Part shown: positions 45,095 to 53,994 of the stretch, in pieces
Layout: each line of letters begins with the position of its first letter
Numbering within the stretch: the first letter of the stretch is position 1
From: Candidatus Thorarchaeota archaeon
GTDB taxonomy: Archaea > Asgardarchaeota > Thorarchaeia > Thorarchaeales > Thorarchaeaceae
DNA length: 64,000 nucleotides
Reading direction: 5' to 3'
Assembly (NCBI GenBank): GCA_019057475.1
Contig: DXJO01000010.1
Coordinates: 231,460 to 295,459 of the forward strand
Made by a program: the position numbers and the translations under genes
Notes under the pieces: generated by a model
What the model was told of the DNA's origin: nothing
Seen by the model: only the letters and a program-made list of their open reading frames with translations
The model's database searches: none

Positions 45095-47542
45095 GTGAGG
45101 CCAACCATCTTGGAAACTGTTGTAAGCGAGAACCTGAAACGATTTAGAAGGGTCGCGAAGTACAACAGAGTAGCCCTCCCTGAAGCAGGCATATTGACTG
45201 CCAGAGAAGAGATTGCATTTCTCCAAGATGCTCTGAATGGTCGGGTCTATGCCAGAGCCGAGAAATGGATGCTTCCAAACTGGGCGATTTTCGCTCTCAG
45301 AAAAGCAGATCCAGACAAGGTTGAGGAGTCAGGTCTGCCCAACGATGGCTATCGTAACTGGGGTTTGATTGGTTCGCCCGGGGCCAAGAGCTTTGGCGTG
45401 ACTGATACCTATGGACTAGTCACAGCGATTCCAGAATGTGGATCAATTGATTTCTGGCCGCAAGGAGCAGAAGGAGTAACATTCCCTGCGTTGGCCGAGC
45501 ATGATGGCCCAAGACTCAATTTGCTATCCTCACAGGACCAGCTATACGAATGGGAGATGACGACAGGGTCAGTGACCTTCTCTCGAATGGTCTATCATGT
45601 TAGTGAAGGCGGCAATGAGGCGATATGCAACGAAATTCTACTAACTAATCGCGCACTAGAAGAGGTCAGGTTCACGTTTTACGTTGCTCTTCGCCCTATG
45701 TCTGCTCGCGGCGTGGAACCAATCGAGAAGATTGAGTATGACAAGGCTAAGAGCACATTATACTCGAATGGGCTTGTAGCCCTTACGGTAAACCAGTCGC
45801 CTTCAGCGGTGGTGATGTCCACTGCAGACAATCCCAGCTTGATTCAAACTACAATGGCTACCACAGACCGGTGTGACCGGGACTACAGCGCTACCAAGGG
45901 GCTGGCTTCAGCTGTCTTGCGCTATGATGTCAAGTTGCGACCTGCTGGAAGTGAGCGCATATTCTTCATCTCTCCTCTGAGTGCTGTGAAACAAGGCGCG
46001 CGAGATCTCTCCTTCACTACACATGAGGAAACGCGAGATATCAGCATCGAGCGCTGGTTCGAATTCTCAGGGAAACGCTCTGCTGGAACTTATCCAGAGA
46101 GAAACTTTGACGAAGTTCTATCGCAAGCCAAGGCATCATTAGCGATGCAGGCGCAAACAACACTTCTCTCCCGGGAATCAACTACGGATTGGAGGGCTCG
46201 AGCAAGGATAATTCTTGCTCTGCAACGAACTGGTTGTCATGATTTGGCAGCAGAGTTGTGCGTGAAGGCTTCGCAGGAGTTTGACATCAAGGAAGGATCC
46301 GCGGACAGCCCAACATTGGGCCCACTGATATGGGGCATACTCCAACCCATTGAAAACGACAGCACGAATGACTATCTAAAGGAAATCAGCCCTTACGTTG
46401 AGAATGCGGTCGGGATACTGCTAGAAACCATGAGCTCTGAGGTTGAGGATAATAGGGCACCCCCGCCTGAACCAGTGGTGGAAGAGAGTATCGATGTGCT
46501 CCCAGCAGAAACTGAAGAATCCGAGGATTCCCCTGTCGATATGGATAGCTTGGAAGATTTCCCCTCGGAAGTTGAGGTAACCGGTACTGTGCTAGCAGAT
46601 GAAGCGCCGCTAGAAGTAGAGGTGCCTGCGGTAGAGCCACTTCCCCCTCCCGAGCCATGGGCCTTATCGGAACTGAATCAAGCCATCTGGAATCTTGCAG
46701 CAATCCAGACAGCCTCTACTACGTTCGAGTCGGCATGGCATGAAGAAATGTTAGCCAAGCTAGACCAGATCATCACAGACTATTCTGAGCTCATTGATAC
46801 TAAACTAAGTGAGATGCCTTCTTTTTCAGAACCGGAACTAACGAATGCTTACTCCTTGGACCTTCTAGAGCTGCTGAGTGCAGTCAGTCAGCTAAGACTA
46901 TACGATATGGATGAGAAAATTCTGAAAGAAGTTGTCAAGATTATTTCTGGTAAGATGATCTCAAGAGAATTAGTTCGACTGAATGGACCTCCTGCCCGCT
47001 TCTCGAGCTATCTCTCACTCTGGCTTGCCCACTACTACACTCGCAAGAAGATGCGCGATGACGCAGAAAAGCTGCTGAGGAAAAGCCTTGAGTTCCTGTC
47101 AGACTACAATGTGCTTCCGGAATGGGTTAATCCTAGGACTGGAGGTGGTAGTAGCGGCAACGGTTGCAGTATTCATGCGGCAGCTAATCTTCTCCTCTTG
47201 TTGCGGGATATGATGCTTTACACGGAGGGCAATAATCTCATTGTGTTTCCGGGTATACCAGAAGAGTGGTACACATCCAAGTATCCATTGATAGTTAGTA
47301 ACATCCCTACAGGCATTGGTACAGTGTACTTGGAGATTGGTGCATCGAAAAACCAACATCAGATCGAAGTAAGGTTGGAATCGCTGCCAGAAGAGATAGA
47401 GTTCAGACTTCCATCGACCATTCCCATATCAATTGTCAAAGTCTATGGTGGTGGTGTCGCGGGACGGTCTGATGACAAGAACTTTCCGTATGTCAGAGTG
47501 GTTCCTCTCTCTGAGAGCATTGTTCTGACTTTCCGTAAATAG
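45095..47542 (+). CDS. Six-hairpin-glycosidase-like cytoplasmic protein
   Basis: An 815-residue protein without signal peptide. The N-terminal part (about 60-330) is a beta-sandwich like those before (alpha/alpha)6-barrel glycosidases, with GYRNWGLIG, DFWPQGAEGVTF and LYEWEMTTGSVTFSRMVYH. The rest (about 345-815) is mostly helical and ends in another beta domain with NLIVFPGIPEEWY, as in GH-type amylo-glycosidases and cellobiose-phosphorylase relatives. An acidic, proline-rich insert of about 75 residues (about 448-523) splits the helical part. No catalytic Glu pair could be assigned with confidence. It starts with GTG; the ribosome site is weak, so the start is uncertain. Confidence 0.68.
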   Translation: MRPTILETVVSENLKRFRRVAKYNRVALPEAGILTAREEIAFLQDALNGRVYARAEKWMLPNWAIFALRKADPDKVEESGLPNDGYRNWGLIGSPGAKSFGVTDTYGLVTAIPECGSIDFWPQGAEGVTFPALAEHDGPRLNLLSSQDQLYEWEMTTGSVTFSRMVYHVSEGGNEAICNEILLTNRALEEVRFTFYVALRPMSARGVEPIEKIEYDKAKSTLYSNGLVALTVNQSPSAVVMSTADNPSLIQTTMATTDRCDRDYSATKGLASAVLRYDVKLRPAGSERIFFISPLSAVKQGARDLSFTTHEETRDISIERWFEFSGKRSAGTYPERNFDEVLSQAKASLAMQAQTTLLSRESTTDWRARARIILALQRTGCHDLAAELCVKASQEFDIKEGSADSPTLGPLIWGILQPIENDSTNDYLKEISPYVENAVGILLETMSSEVEDNRAPPPEPVVEESIDVLPAETEESEDSPVDMDSLEDFPSEVEVTGTVLADEAPLEVEVPAVEPLPPPEPWALSELNQAIWNLAAIQTASTTFESAWHEEMLAKLDQIITDYSELIDTKLSEMPSFSEPELTNAYSLDLLELLSAVSQLRLYDMDEKILKEVVKIISGKMISRELVRLNGPPARFSSYLSLWLAHYYTRKKMRDDAEKLLRKSLEFLSDYNVLPEWVNPRTGGGSSGNGCSIHAAANLLLLLRDMMLYTEGNNLIVFPGIPEEWYTSKYPLIVSNIPTGIGTVYLEIGASKNQHQIEVRLESLPEEIEFRLPSTIPISIVKVYGGGVAGRSDDKNFPYVRVVPLSESIVLTFRK

Positions 47543-47700
47543 TCCCTGTATGTAGGATTGCCAAACTAGCTGGAGACACACTCGTGCATCAGCCTGTAAT
47601 TACAGAGTCAGGATTCTTGGCCAACATCTTGAACATATGTGGTTAACAGCATCTGAAAATTCAGGATCCTTCCCTACTTCTTCTGGAACGCTTGGAACTT
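47541..47700 (-). pseudogene. Truncated copy of the 3' end of the zinc-ribbon gene at 50895-51605
   Basis: These bases match 50846 to about 51075 in the same orientation. They cover the downstream flank, the stop region (NPDSVITG versus DPDSVITG) and a VGKDPEFSD coding stretch. Identity is about 80% by eye. Relative to the intact copy about 61 bases are missing between two TTCAAGA direct repeats, which shifts the frame and removes part of the C-terminal zinc site (HICSRC remains). No upstream part of the gene is present. It is a fossil of a local duplication and lies directly after the glycosidase-like stop codon. Confidence 0.78.
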
Positions 47701-47718
47701 CAAAAAAAAGGAAACTGA

Positions 47719-47733
47719 ACTAATAAATATAGG
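47719..47733 (+). promoter_or_regulatory. Candidate TATA box of the SBBP surface-protein gene
   Basis: ACTAATAAATATAGG lies about 50-65 bases before the ATG at 47784 and is the most TATA-like stretch in the 83 bases between the pseudogene fragment and the gene. Position and composition are the only evidence. Confidence 0.4.
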
Positions 47734-47783
47734 ATAAGAAATAGAATCCGGATGCGATTCGTTTCGCTTTGGAGGAGATATGG

Positions 47784-50768
47784 ATGAGAAAGAGCTTTCT
47801 ATTTATTCTTTTTTCCTTGCTTGTAATCGCTCCTGCACTACCGATGGTCATGGAGCCAACAGACAGTTATCAGTCAATAGCCGTGCCTTCTGACATTCCC
47901 AAGGAACTCTTGGATGATTTGCAGACTCCTGATACTATCCCTGAGGGCGATGTGGGGCTTGATATGATGTTCTTCACTGAAACCGCTTCATCTGAGAATG
48001 GGCTCTACTATGTGTGCAGACGAGGGACGGATGCAGTGGCCTACTTTGGTATCTCGATGGTGAAGTACCTCTCCGGGGACACAGTTTTCACTCTGGAGTT
48101 CCCAGGGAGCAGGCCTGTCGTGCCGCACGGTGAGCGTCCTACTGGTTCGATGACGAACTACATGTATGGAAACGATCCGTCCAAGTGGAAGACTGGGATT
48201 GAGGACTGTGCGGCGCTCAGGTATCCTGAGATCTATCCTGGAATCGACCTAGTCTACAAGGTCCATGATGGGAATCTAAAGTATGAGTTCGTGGTCAGTC
48301 CATTTGCAGATCCCGATGTAATCCAACTGGAATATGCGGATGCTGATAGCATTGAGATCAGCGATGATGACTTGATTATAACAAAAGATGGTCAGCAAAT
48401 GGCTGATACGCAATTAAGGGTGTTTCAGAAGAATAGGGCTTCTGAGGTGGGGTGTAGATTCTTCTTTGTTGAAGATAATATCATCAGTTTCAGCACGGAC
48501 AGATATGATTCTTCAAAGGAGCTGATAATTGATCCTATCTTTCTGGCGTATTCTACGTTTCTTGGCGGATCGGCTTCTGATTATGGCTGTGGCATTGCAG
48601 TAGAGAATGGCCATATCTACGTCACCGGCACCACACATTCGTCGAATTTTCCAATGGTCAACGCCTACAATTCAACCTTTGATGGTGGGCAAGATTGCTT
48701 CGTGACTAAGTTTGCCACTGATGGACAGTCACTGGTGTATAGCACCTTTCTTGGTGGGTCTAGTGGTGAACGTGGACTTGGCCTCGCAGTGGAGAATGGC
48801 TATGCCTATGTCACTGGATACACAACCTCATCGGATTTCCCAATGGTTAACGCCTATAATTTGACCTATGGTGGTGGGCAAGATTGCTTCGTGACCAAAT
48901 TCGCTATTGATGGACAATCATTAGTGTACAGTACCTTTCTTGGTGGGTCCGATGATGACTATGGATCTGGCGTCACAGTGGAGAATGGCTATGCCTACGT
49001 CACTGGCTACACAGAATCATCAAACTTCCCCACAGTCAACGCCTACGACTCGACCCATAATCAAGTGCAAGATTGCTTCGTGACCAAGTTTGCCATTGAT
49101 GGTCTGTCACTGGTGTACAGCACATATCTTGGTGGTTTAGGCACTGACGAAGGACATGGTATCGCAGTGGAGAATGGCTATGCCTATGTCACTGGAAAAA
49201 CAGGATCAGGAGATTTCCCAATGGTCAACGCCTACAACTCGACCTACGATGCTGGGATGTCTTGCTTTGTGGCCAAGTTTGCCAGCGATGGACAGTCACT
49301 GGTGTACAGCACCTTTCTTGGTGGGTCTAATTCTGAAATTGGATATGGCATCGCAGTGGAGAATGGATATGCCTATGTCGTCGGAAGAACATACTCACCG
49401 AATTTTCCCACAGTCAATGCCTATGACTCGACTCACAATGGTGCGCACGAGTGCTTTGTGACTAAGTTTGCCAACGATGGACAGTCACTGGTGTACAGCA
49501 CCTTTCTTGGTGGGTCCGATTGGGAATATGGCTATGGCATTGCAGTGGAGAATGGATATGTCTATGTCACTGGAAGAACAGAATCAGAAGACTTCCCTAC
49601 AGTCAACGCCTATGACTTGACCCTTGGTGGTGTTATAGACTGTTTCGTGACCAAGTTTGCCAGCGATGGACAGTCACTGGTGTACAGCACATATCTTGGT
49701 GGTTCAAGTACTGATGAGGGATATGGTATCGCAGTGGAGGATGGTTGTGCATATGTTGTTGGTCGCACTTACTCATCGAACTTACCTACCGTCAATTCCT
49801 ATGACTCGACCTACAATGGTGGCATCGCCGACTGTTTCTTGGCTATATTCTCATCCGACAGTGATTCAGATGGACTACCTGACTGGGAAGAGGAATTCCT
49901 GTACGGAACCGATCCCCATTGCATTGATAGCGACAATGACAACTTCCTTGATACCTATGAGATTGCATATGGCACCAACGCGACAGATCCAGCAGACTTC
50001 CCTGCTATGCCACAAGCATGGTATGATGCCATCTACGAGGACCTTGATGGGAATGCAACACTAATCCAGAATCTTATCACTTGGTCAGACGGAAACGCTA
50101 CTCTTCTTGAAACAGTGATAGACCAGCTAGATGCTAACGCTACTCTCTTGTTTCAGGTGATTTCTTGGCTCGACGGCAATCACACCGCCATCGAAACTCT
50201 CTTCACCTATGTGGATGGAAATGCGACACTTCTGTTGCAGACAATGAATGCATTGGATGGCAATGCGACCGAGCTGGCTCTTGTCGCAGCCTTGGCGACA
50301 TCCAACTACGATTGGTTGAATGACCTGAACGCCACGACCATCGGTAACTTTACTCAGATTCGTGAGGTCATGGACATGCTTGGAGCGACCATCGGCGATA
50401 CTGACTATGACGGTCTGGATGATCTGGAAGAGATAGCACTTGGTACTGATTTCCAGTGCATCGACACAGACTGTGACAATCTCAACGATGCTTTCGAAGT
50501 GAAGATAGGGGCCGATCCGCTTGATGACGACTCGGATGGAGACACCTACCTTGATGGTATTGAGGTGCTAGCAGGGACTGACCCGCTTGATGCCAATGAT
50601 TACCCCGGTGCAACTACACCTACGACGACAACCACAACCACCACAACCAGTTCTCCGCCACCCGACGAGTCCTCTCTTCTGGTGTTGATGATTGTCATTG
50701 CGGGTGCAGGTATCGGAGTGACAGTTGTCGTAGTCCTCATCTTGAAAAAACGAAAGGGAGCGAGTTAG
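47784..50768 (+). CDS. SBBP beta-propeller surface protein
   Basis: A 994-residue protein. It has a signal peptide (MRKSFLFILFSLLVIAPALP), then a DUF7948-like domain (about 45-250, with WKTGIEDCAALRYPEIYPGIDLVYKVHDG), as is common before SBBP repeats. Seven SBBP units of 63 residues follow (about 255-695; motif YSTFLGGS-IAVENGYAYVTG-FPTVNAY-CFVTKFA-DGQSLV), forming a propeller. TSP3-like calcium loops (DSDSDGLPDWEEEFLYGTDP) flank a helical stalk with five to six DGNATLL-type repeats full of sequons. A Thr/Ser/Pro linker, one membrane segment (about 965-988) and KKRKGAS end the chain. ATG at 47784 has GGAGGAG upstream. Likely a glycosylated surface adhesin or binding protein anchored in the membrane. 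Confidence 0.9.
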   Translation: MRKSFLFILFSLLVIAPALPMVMEPTDSYQSIAVPSDIPKELLDDLQTPDTIPEGDVGLDMMFFTETASSENGLYYVCRRGTDAVAYFGISMVKYLSGDTVFTLEFPGSRPVVPHGERPTGSMTNYMYGNDPSKWKTGIEDCAALRYPEIYPGIDLVYKVHDGNLKYEFVVSPFADPDVIQLEYADADSIEISDDDLIITKDGQQMADTQLRVFQKNRASEVGCRFFFVEDNIISFSTDRYDSSKELIIDPIFLAYSTFLGGSASDYGCGIAVENGHIYVTGTTHSSNFPMVNAYNSTFDGGQDCFVTKFATDGQSLVYSTFLGGSSGERGLGLAVENGYAYVTGYTTSSDFPMVNAYNLTYGGGQDCFVTKFAIDGQSLVYSTFLGGSDDDYGSGVTVENGYAYVTGYTESSNFPTVNAYDSTHNQVQDCFVTKFAIDGLSLVYSTYLGGLGTDEGHGIAVENGYAYVTGKTGSGDFPMVNAYNSTYDAGMSCFVAKFASDGQSLVYSTFLGGSNSEIGYGIAVENGYAYVVGRTYSPNFPTVNAYDSTHNGAHECFVTKFANDGQSLVYSTFLGGSDWEYGYGIAVENGYVYVTGRTESEDFPTVNAYDLTLGGVIDCFVTKFASDGQSLVYSTYLGGSSTDEGYGIAVEDGCAYVVGRTYSSNLPTVNSYDSTYNGGIADCFLAIFSSDSDSDGLPDWEEEFLYGTDPHCIDSDNDNFLDTYEIAYGTNATDPADFPAMPQAWYDAIYEDLDGNATLIQNLITWSDGNATLLETVIDQLDANATLLFQVISWLDGNHTAIETLFTYVDGNATLLLQTMNALDGNATELALVAALATSNYDWLNDLNATTIGNFTQIREVMDMLGATIGDTDYDGLDDLEEIALGTDFQCIDTDCDNLNDAFEVKIGADPLDDDSDGDTYLDGIEVLAGTDPLDANDYPGATTPTTTTTTTTTSSPPPDESSLLVLMIVIAGAGIGVTVVVVLILKKRKGAS
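48546..49868 (+). repeat. Seven tandem 189-bp repeats within the SBBP gene
   Basis: The marker GTGTAC/GTGTAT-AGCAC recurs at 48546 (as GCGTAT), 48735, 48924, 49113, 49302, 49491 and 49680, exactly 189 bases apart each time. DNA identity between units is high even at third positions, for example GGACAGTCACTGGTGTACAGCACCT-like stretches. No length change occurs until the last unit, which gains one codon near its end. This points to recent expansion or gene conversion. Confidence 0.9.
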
Positions 50769-50894
50769 CGGGATCGGAGAATACACAGATTCAAGGAGCT
50801 GGCAGGGCAACCAGATTGTCTTGCTACTCTCCTCACTCAACGAGATAGTCCCTATGTGTGGGATTGTCGGACCAGGCGAAGACACACTCGTGCG

Positions 50895-51605
50895 TCAGCC
50901 CGTTATTACAGAGTCAGGATCCTTGGTCAACTTCTTGAATAGTTTCTTGCTGTAAAATGGCGCATGACGATTAAGACAGATAACAACTCCACATCTTGAA
51001 CAGATGTACTTGATGACATCAGAAAATTCAGGATCCTTCCCTACCTGCTTCTGAAATTCATCCCAGGATCCTTTGAAGAAGACTGCTCTCTTGGCGGCGT
51101 TCTGAGTCAATGTCAGGTGGAGTTGCTTCAGAAAGAGCTCAGTTCCCCTTGGCCCCCTGTACATATGCTCAATGAGGTTCATTACCTTGGCTAGCTCGCA
51201 GGAAATTTCGTAGTAGCGTGGTTCCCATGGCCTCTCCAGTTTATCCTCAATAACCCCCACTTCCCACATCTCGAAGGCTTCTAGACCAGGTTTCTTATCA
51301 TGCAATAACAACCTCTCTACGATCTTTCCGCCTTTCTTTTCCTCACCGTATCTTACTGTCACGCCTCGTGGGACATGTGTGGGTCTGCCGCAGAATGCAT
51401 ACCAGCCGCCCACTGACTCTCCCTTGATTGAATCTCTCACAGCCTTCGCTCGTTTCACATCCCGGTCAATTTCATGAGCGGGAACCCAGATTGCATGGGT
51501 TGCACATCGGGCAGTGCCACAGATTGCACACGGGTAAATCTTCCCTGGAGTCTTCGCACCGTAACGTTTACATTCTGCACATTCAGACACAATTCTCCCA
51601 TCCAA
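50895..51605 (-). CDS. Zinc-ribbon protein of unknown function
   Basis: A 236-residue protein. The N-terminal 45 residues carry CAECKRYG, CAICGTARCATH, a treble of Cys/His pairs like a zinc ribbon or B-box. The C-terminus has CSRCGVVICLNRH, a second zinc-binding pattern. The middle (60-190) is alpha/beta without a recognised motif. The start TTG at 51605 is uncertain, since no good ribosome site precedes it; a leaderless message or a GTG five codons later is possible. A partial, degraded copy of its 3' end lies at 47541-47700, on the far side of the SBBP gene. It could bind nucleic acid, but nothing specific supports that. Confidence 0.7.
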   Translation of the reverse strand: MDGRIVSECAECKRYGAKTPGKIYPCAICGTARCATHAIWVPAHEIDRDVKRAKAVRDSIKGESVGGWYAFCGRPTHVPRGVTVRYGEEKKGGKIVERLLLHDKKPGLEAFEMWEVGVIEDKLERPWEPRYYEISCELAKVMNLIEHMYRGPRGTELFLKQLHLTLTQNAAKRAVFFKGSWDEFQKQVGKDPEFSDVIKYICSRCGVVICLNRHAPFYSKKLFKKLTKDPDSVITG

Positions 51606-51680
51606 TACATCTGTCTATGATTGCGAAACAATGACTCAGTTGCTACCGTTATGTGTTTCTGTTGACTGGAGACTCCAACC

Positions 51681-53267
51681 ATGGCGCATGAAGTTCACAC
51701 CTCGGACTACCTTGTCATCGGTAGTGGCATCTCAGGCCTTCTATTCTCACTGAAAGCTGCCAAGACCGGCAAGGTCAATCTCATCACAAAGCGTGCATTA
51801 ACAGATTCTGCCACGTGGAGAGCTCAAGGTGGAATTGCCGCCGTTGTGTCTCCAAAGGACTCCTTCGAGCTTCATATCGAAGATACAATCAAGGCCGGGG
51901 CAGGGTTATGTCATCGGGATATCGTAGAGAAATTCGTTCGTGATGGTCCTGCAAGAATTAAGGAACTAGCAGAATACGGAGTTGCGTTCTGCAAGAACGA
52001 AGATTCCGATGAATACGAATTGCATCTCGAAGGTGGACATAGCAAGCGGAGAGTTCTCCATGTCAAAGACCATACCGGTCAAGATATTGAGAGCGCACTA
52101 GTTGGGCACGTGAAGAAGAACTCTAACATCAAAATCTTTGAGGACCACATTGCAGTTAATCTCTACGTCAAGAGTAATCGGGTTGTAGGAGCCTATGTTC
52201 TGGATGCGAATGAGTGTGTCGTGAAGCGATTCACCGCGAAATCTACGATTCTTGCAACAGGAGGTGCTGGGAGGGTCTTTCTCTACACGAGCAATCCTGA
52301 TGTTGCTACGGGCGATGGCATAGCAATGGCGTACCGAGCTGGGGCTACCATAGCGAACCTAGAATTCTTCCAGTGGCATCCAACTATTCTTTATCACCGC
52401 AAGATCAGGTCGTTCCTAATCACTGAGGCCATGCGAGGCGAGGGAGCGTTACTGCTGGGGCCGGATGGGAAGCGATTCATGCCCGAGTACCATCCTGATG
52501 CGGAGCTCGCTCCACGAGACATTGTAGCGAGAGCGATTGACAATGAGCTCAAACGAACAGGGGCTGATTATGTCCGGCTAGATATTTCATTCAAGGATGC
52601 TGAGTTCATCAAGGAGACGTTCCCAATCATCCACGAAACGTGCCTCCGAGCTGGTTATGACATAACCAAAGATCCCATTCCTGTGGTGCCAGCAGCTCAT
52701 TACATCTGCGGAGGGATCCGTGTGGATGCCATGGGCCGGACCGATGTTGAGGGTCTCTTTGCCATTGGAGAAACAGCTGCGACTGGTTTTCACGGTGCAA
52801 ACAGAATCGCGTCCAACTCACTGCTTGAAGGTGCCGTGCTGGCGCACAATGCGGCGGAAGCGGCACAGGAAATAGTACGAAGTACAAAGAGCATTCAACA
52901 GATACCAGTATGGGATCCGGGGTACGCTACTGACCCGGACGAACTGGTTGTTGTCGCTACCCTATGGGACGAGATACGCCGCTTGATGACCAACTATGTC
53001 GGGATAGTGCGCTCAAGCAAGCGACTTCATCGTGCGAGAAATAGGCTTGAGTTCCTGATTAAGGAAATTAATGAAGCATACTGGGATTTCATCATCACCC
53101 CTGATCTTATTGAGCTGCGAAACATTGCACAAGTCGCTGAGCTGATTGTGAAGATGGCTCGAATGCGCAAAGAGAGTCGAGGGACCCATTACAACAAGGA
53201 TACCCCGGAACAGTCCGATGAGGCTGTGGATACGATTCTCAGGAAGGGCTATTCCCCCATCAGCTGA
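51681..53267 (+). CDS. nadB: L-aspartate oxidase
   Basis: The 528-residue flavoprotein has the FAD loop GSGISGLLFSLKAA near the N-terminus, the ATWRAQGGIAAV stretch, the active-site LEGGHSKRRVLHVKDHTGQDIE, and FHGANRIASNSLLEGAV near the C-terminal part of the FAD domain, all as in NadB and the succinate dehydrogenase flavoprotein family. APRDIVARAID carries the catalytic Arg. It oxidises aspartate to iminoaspartate, the first step of NAD synthesis, in the cytoplasm. The GGHS-RR pattern separates it from fumarate reductase. No nadA or nadC lies in the window. The last 110 residues form the usual helical domain. Confidence 0.94.
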   Translation: MAHEVHTSDYLVIGSGISGLLFSLKAAKTGKVNLITKRALTDSATWRAQGGIAAVVSPKDSFELHIEDTIKAGAGLCHRDIVEKFVRDGPARIKELAEYGVAFCKNEDSDEYELHLEGGHSKRRVLHVKDHTGQDIESALVGHVKKNSNIKIFEDHIAVNLYVKSNRVVGAYVLDANECVVKRFTAKSTILATGGAGRVFLYTSNPDVATGDGIAMAYRAGATIANLEFFQWHPTILYHRKIRSFLITEAMRGEGALLLGPDGKRFMPEYHPDAELAPRDIVARAIDNELKRTGADYVRLDISFKDAEFIKETFPIIHETCLRAGYDITKDPIPVVPAAHYICGGIRVDAMGRTDVEGLFAIGETAATGFHGANRIASNSLLEGAVLAHNAAEAAQEIVRSTKSIQQIPVWDPGYATDPDELVVVATLWDEIRRLMTNYVGIVRSSKRLHRARNRLEFLIKEINEAYWDFIITPDLIELRNIAQVAELIVKMARMRKESRGTHYNKDTPEQSDEAVDTILRKGYSPIS

Positions 53268-53293
53268 TCCTAGCTCACTCTGGAGGCGTGAAC

Positions 53294-53956
53294 TTGAAGA
53301 CATTCATAACTCTTGATAACGTGAAACGTAGAGAGTTACCAGAGAGCCTCCAATCCGACGATAACCGATACCCCGAGTCATTGGTCGAGCACTTCCTTGC
53401 ACTGTACACAAAACCTGGTGACATTATCCTAGACATGTTCGTAGGATTCGGAACAACGCTGTTCGTCGCAGAGGAGATGGGGCGCATACCTTACGGTATC
53501 GAGTACGATGAGGAGCGATACAAGTATGTGCGCTCACACCTTGTGAACAAAAAGAACCTAAAACATGGGGATTCTCGAAAGCTCAGCACCTTCAATCTCC
53601 CTGAGATCGATTTTTCCATGACATCGCCTCCCTATATGATGAAAGAGCACGCAGAGAACCCATTGACGGCCTATACGCAACCGGGGACCTATCATCGGTA
53701 TCTTGACGAACTGCAAGCGGTCTTCACCCAGCTGAAGCCAATGCTCAAACGGGATGCGTACGTGATTGTGGAGGTTTCCAACCTTAGAGGAAACGGGGTT
53801 ACCACGCTCGCTTGGGATGTGGGACGAGCATTGTCGCGAGTCCTGCGGTTCGAAGGCGAGGTCGTGATTGGCTGGACGGGCGAGGATGAGGGAGAAGGGA
53901 CTTACGGACACGGATATGACCATAGCTACTGCCTTGTCTTCACTAACAATGAATGA
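53294..53956 (+). CDS. Small SAM-dependent N4/N6 methyltransferase
   Basis: The 220-residue protein has motif X/I as GDIILDMFVGFGTTLFVAEEMGR (about 40-62), the acidic second strand GIEYDEERY, and the catalytic motif IV TSPPY (about 108-112), typical of amino-methyltransferases of DNA and some RNA enzymes. Motif order is I then IV, and there is no room for a target-recognition domain. No restriction endonuclease is nearby, so it is either an orphan DNA modification enzyme or acts on RNA. The TTG at 53294 has GGAGG seven bases upstream; GTG at 53288 abuts the ribosome site. It follows nadB by 26 bases and may be co-transcribed. Confidence 0.8.
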   Translation: MKTFITLDNVKRRELPESLQSDDNRYPESLVEHFLALYTKPGDIILDMFVGFGTTLFVAEEMGRIPYGIEYDEERYKYVRSHLVNKKNLKHGDSRKLSTFNLPEIDFSMTSPPYMMKEHAENPLTAYTQPGTYHRYLDELQAVFTQLKPMLKRDAYVIVEVSNLRGNGVTTLAWDVGRALSRVLRFEGEVVIGWTGEDEGEGTYGHGYDHSYCLVFTNNE

Positions 53957-53994
53957 CGGAAATCCGGGATAACTCGGACCTATACTTAGCATGC

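Noticed and set aside
48546-49868. 189-base tandem repeats as a possible mobile or satellite element
   Set aside because: They are blades of one SBBP propeller in an intact reading frame.
53957-53994. Terminator between the methyltransferase and SSB genes
   Set aside because: The 38 bases between the convergent stops show no convincing hairpin with a T run.
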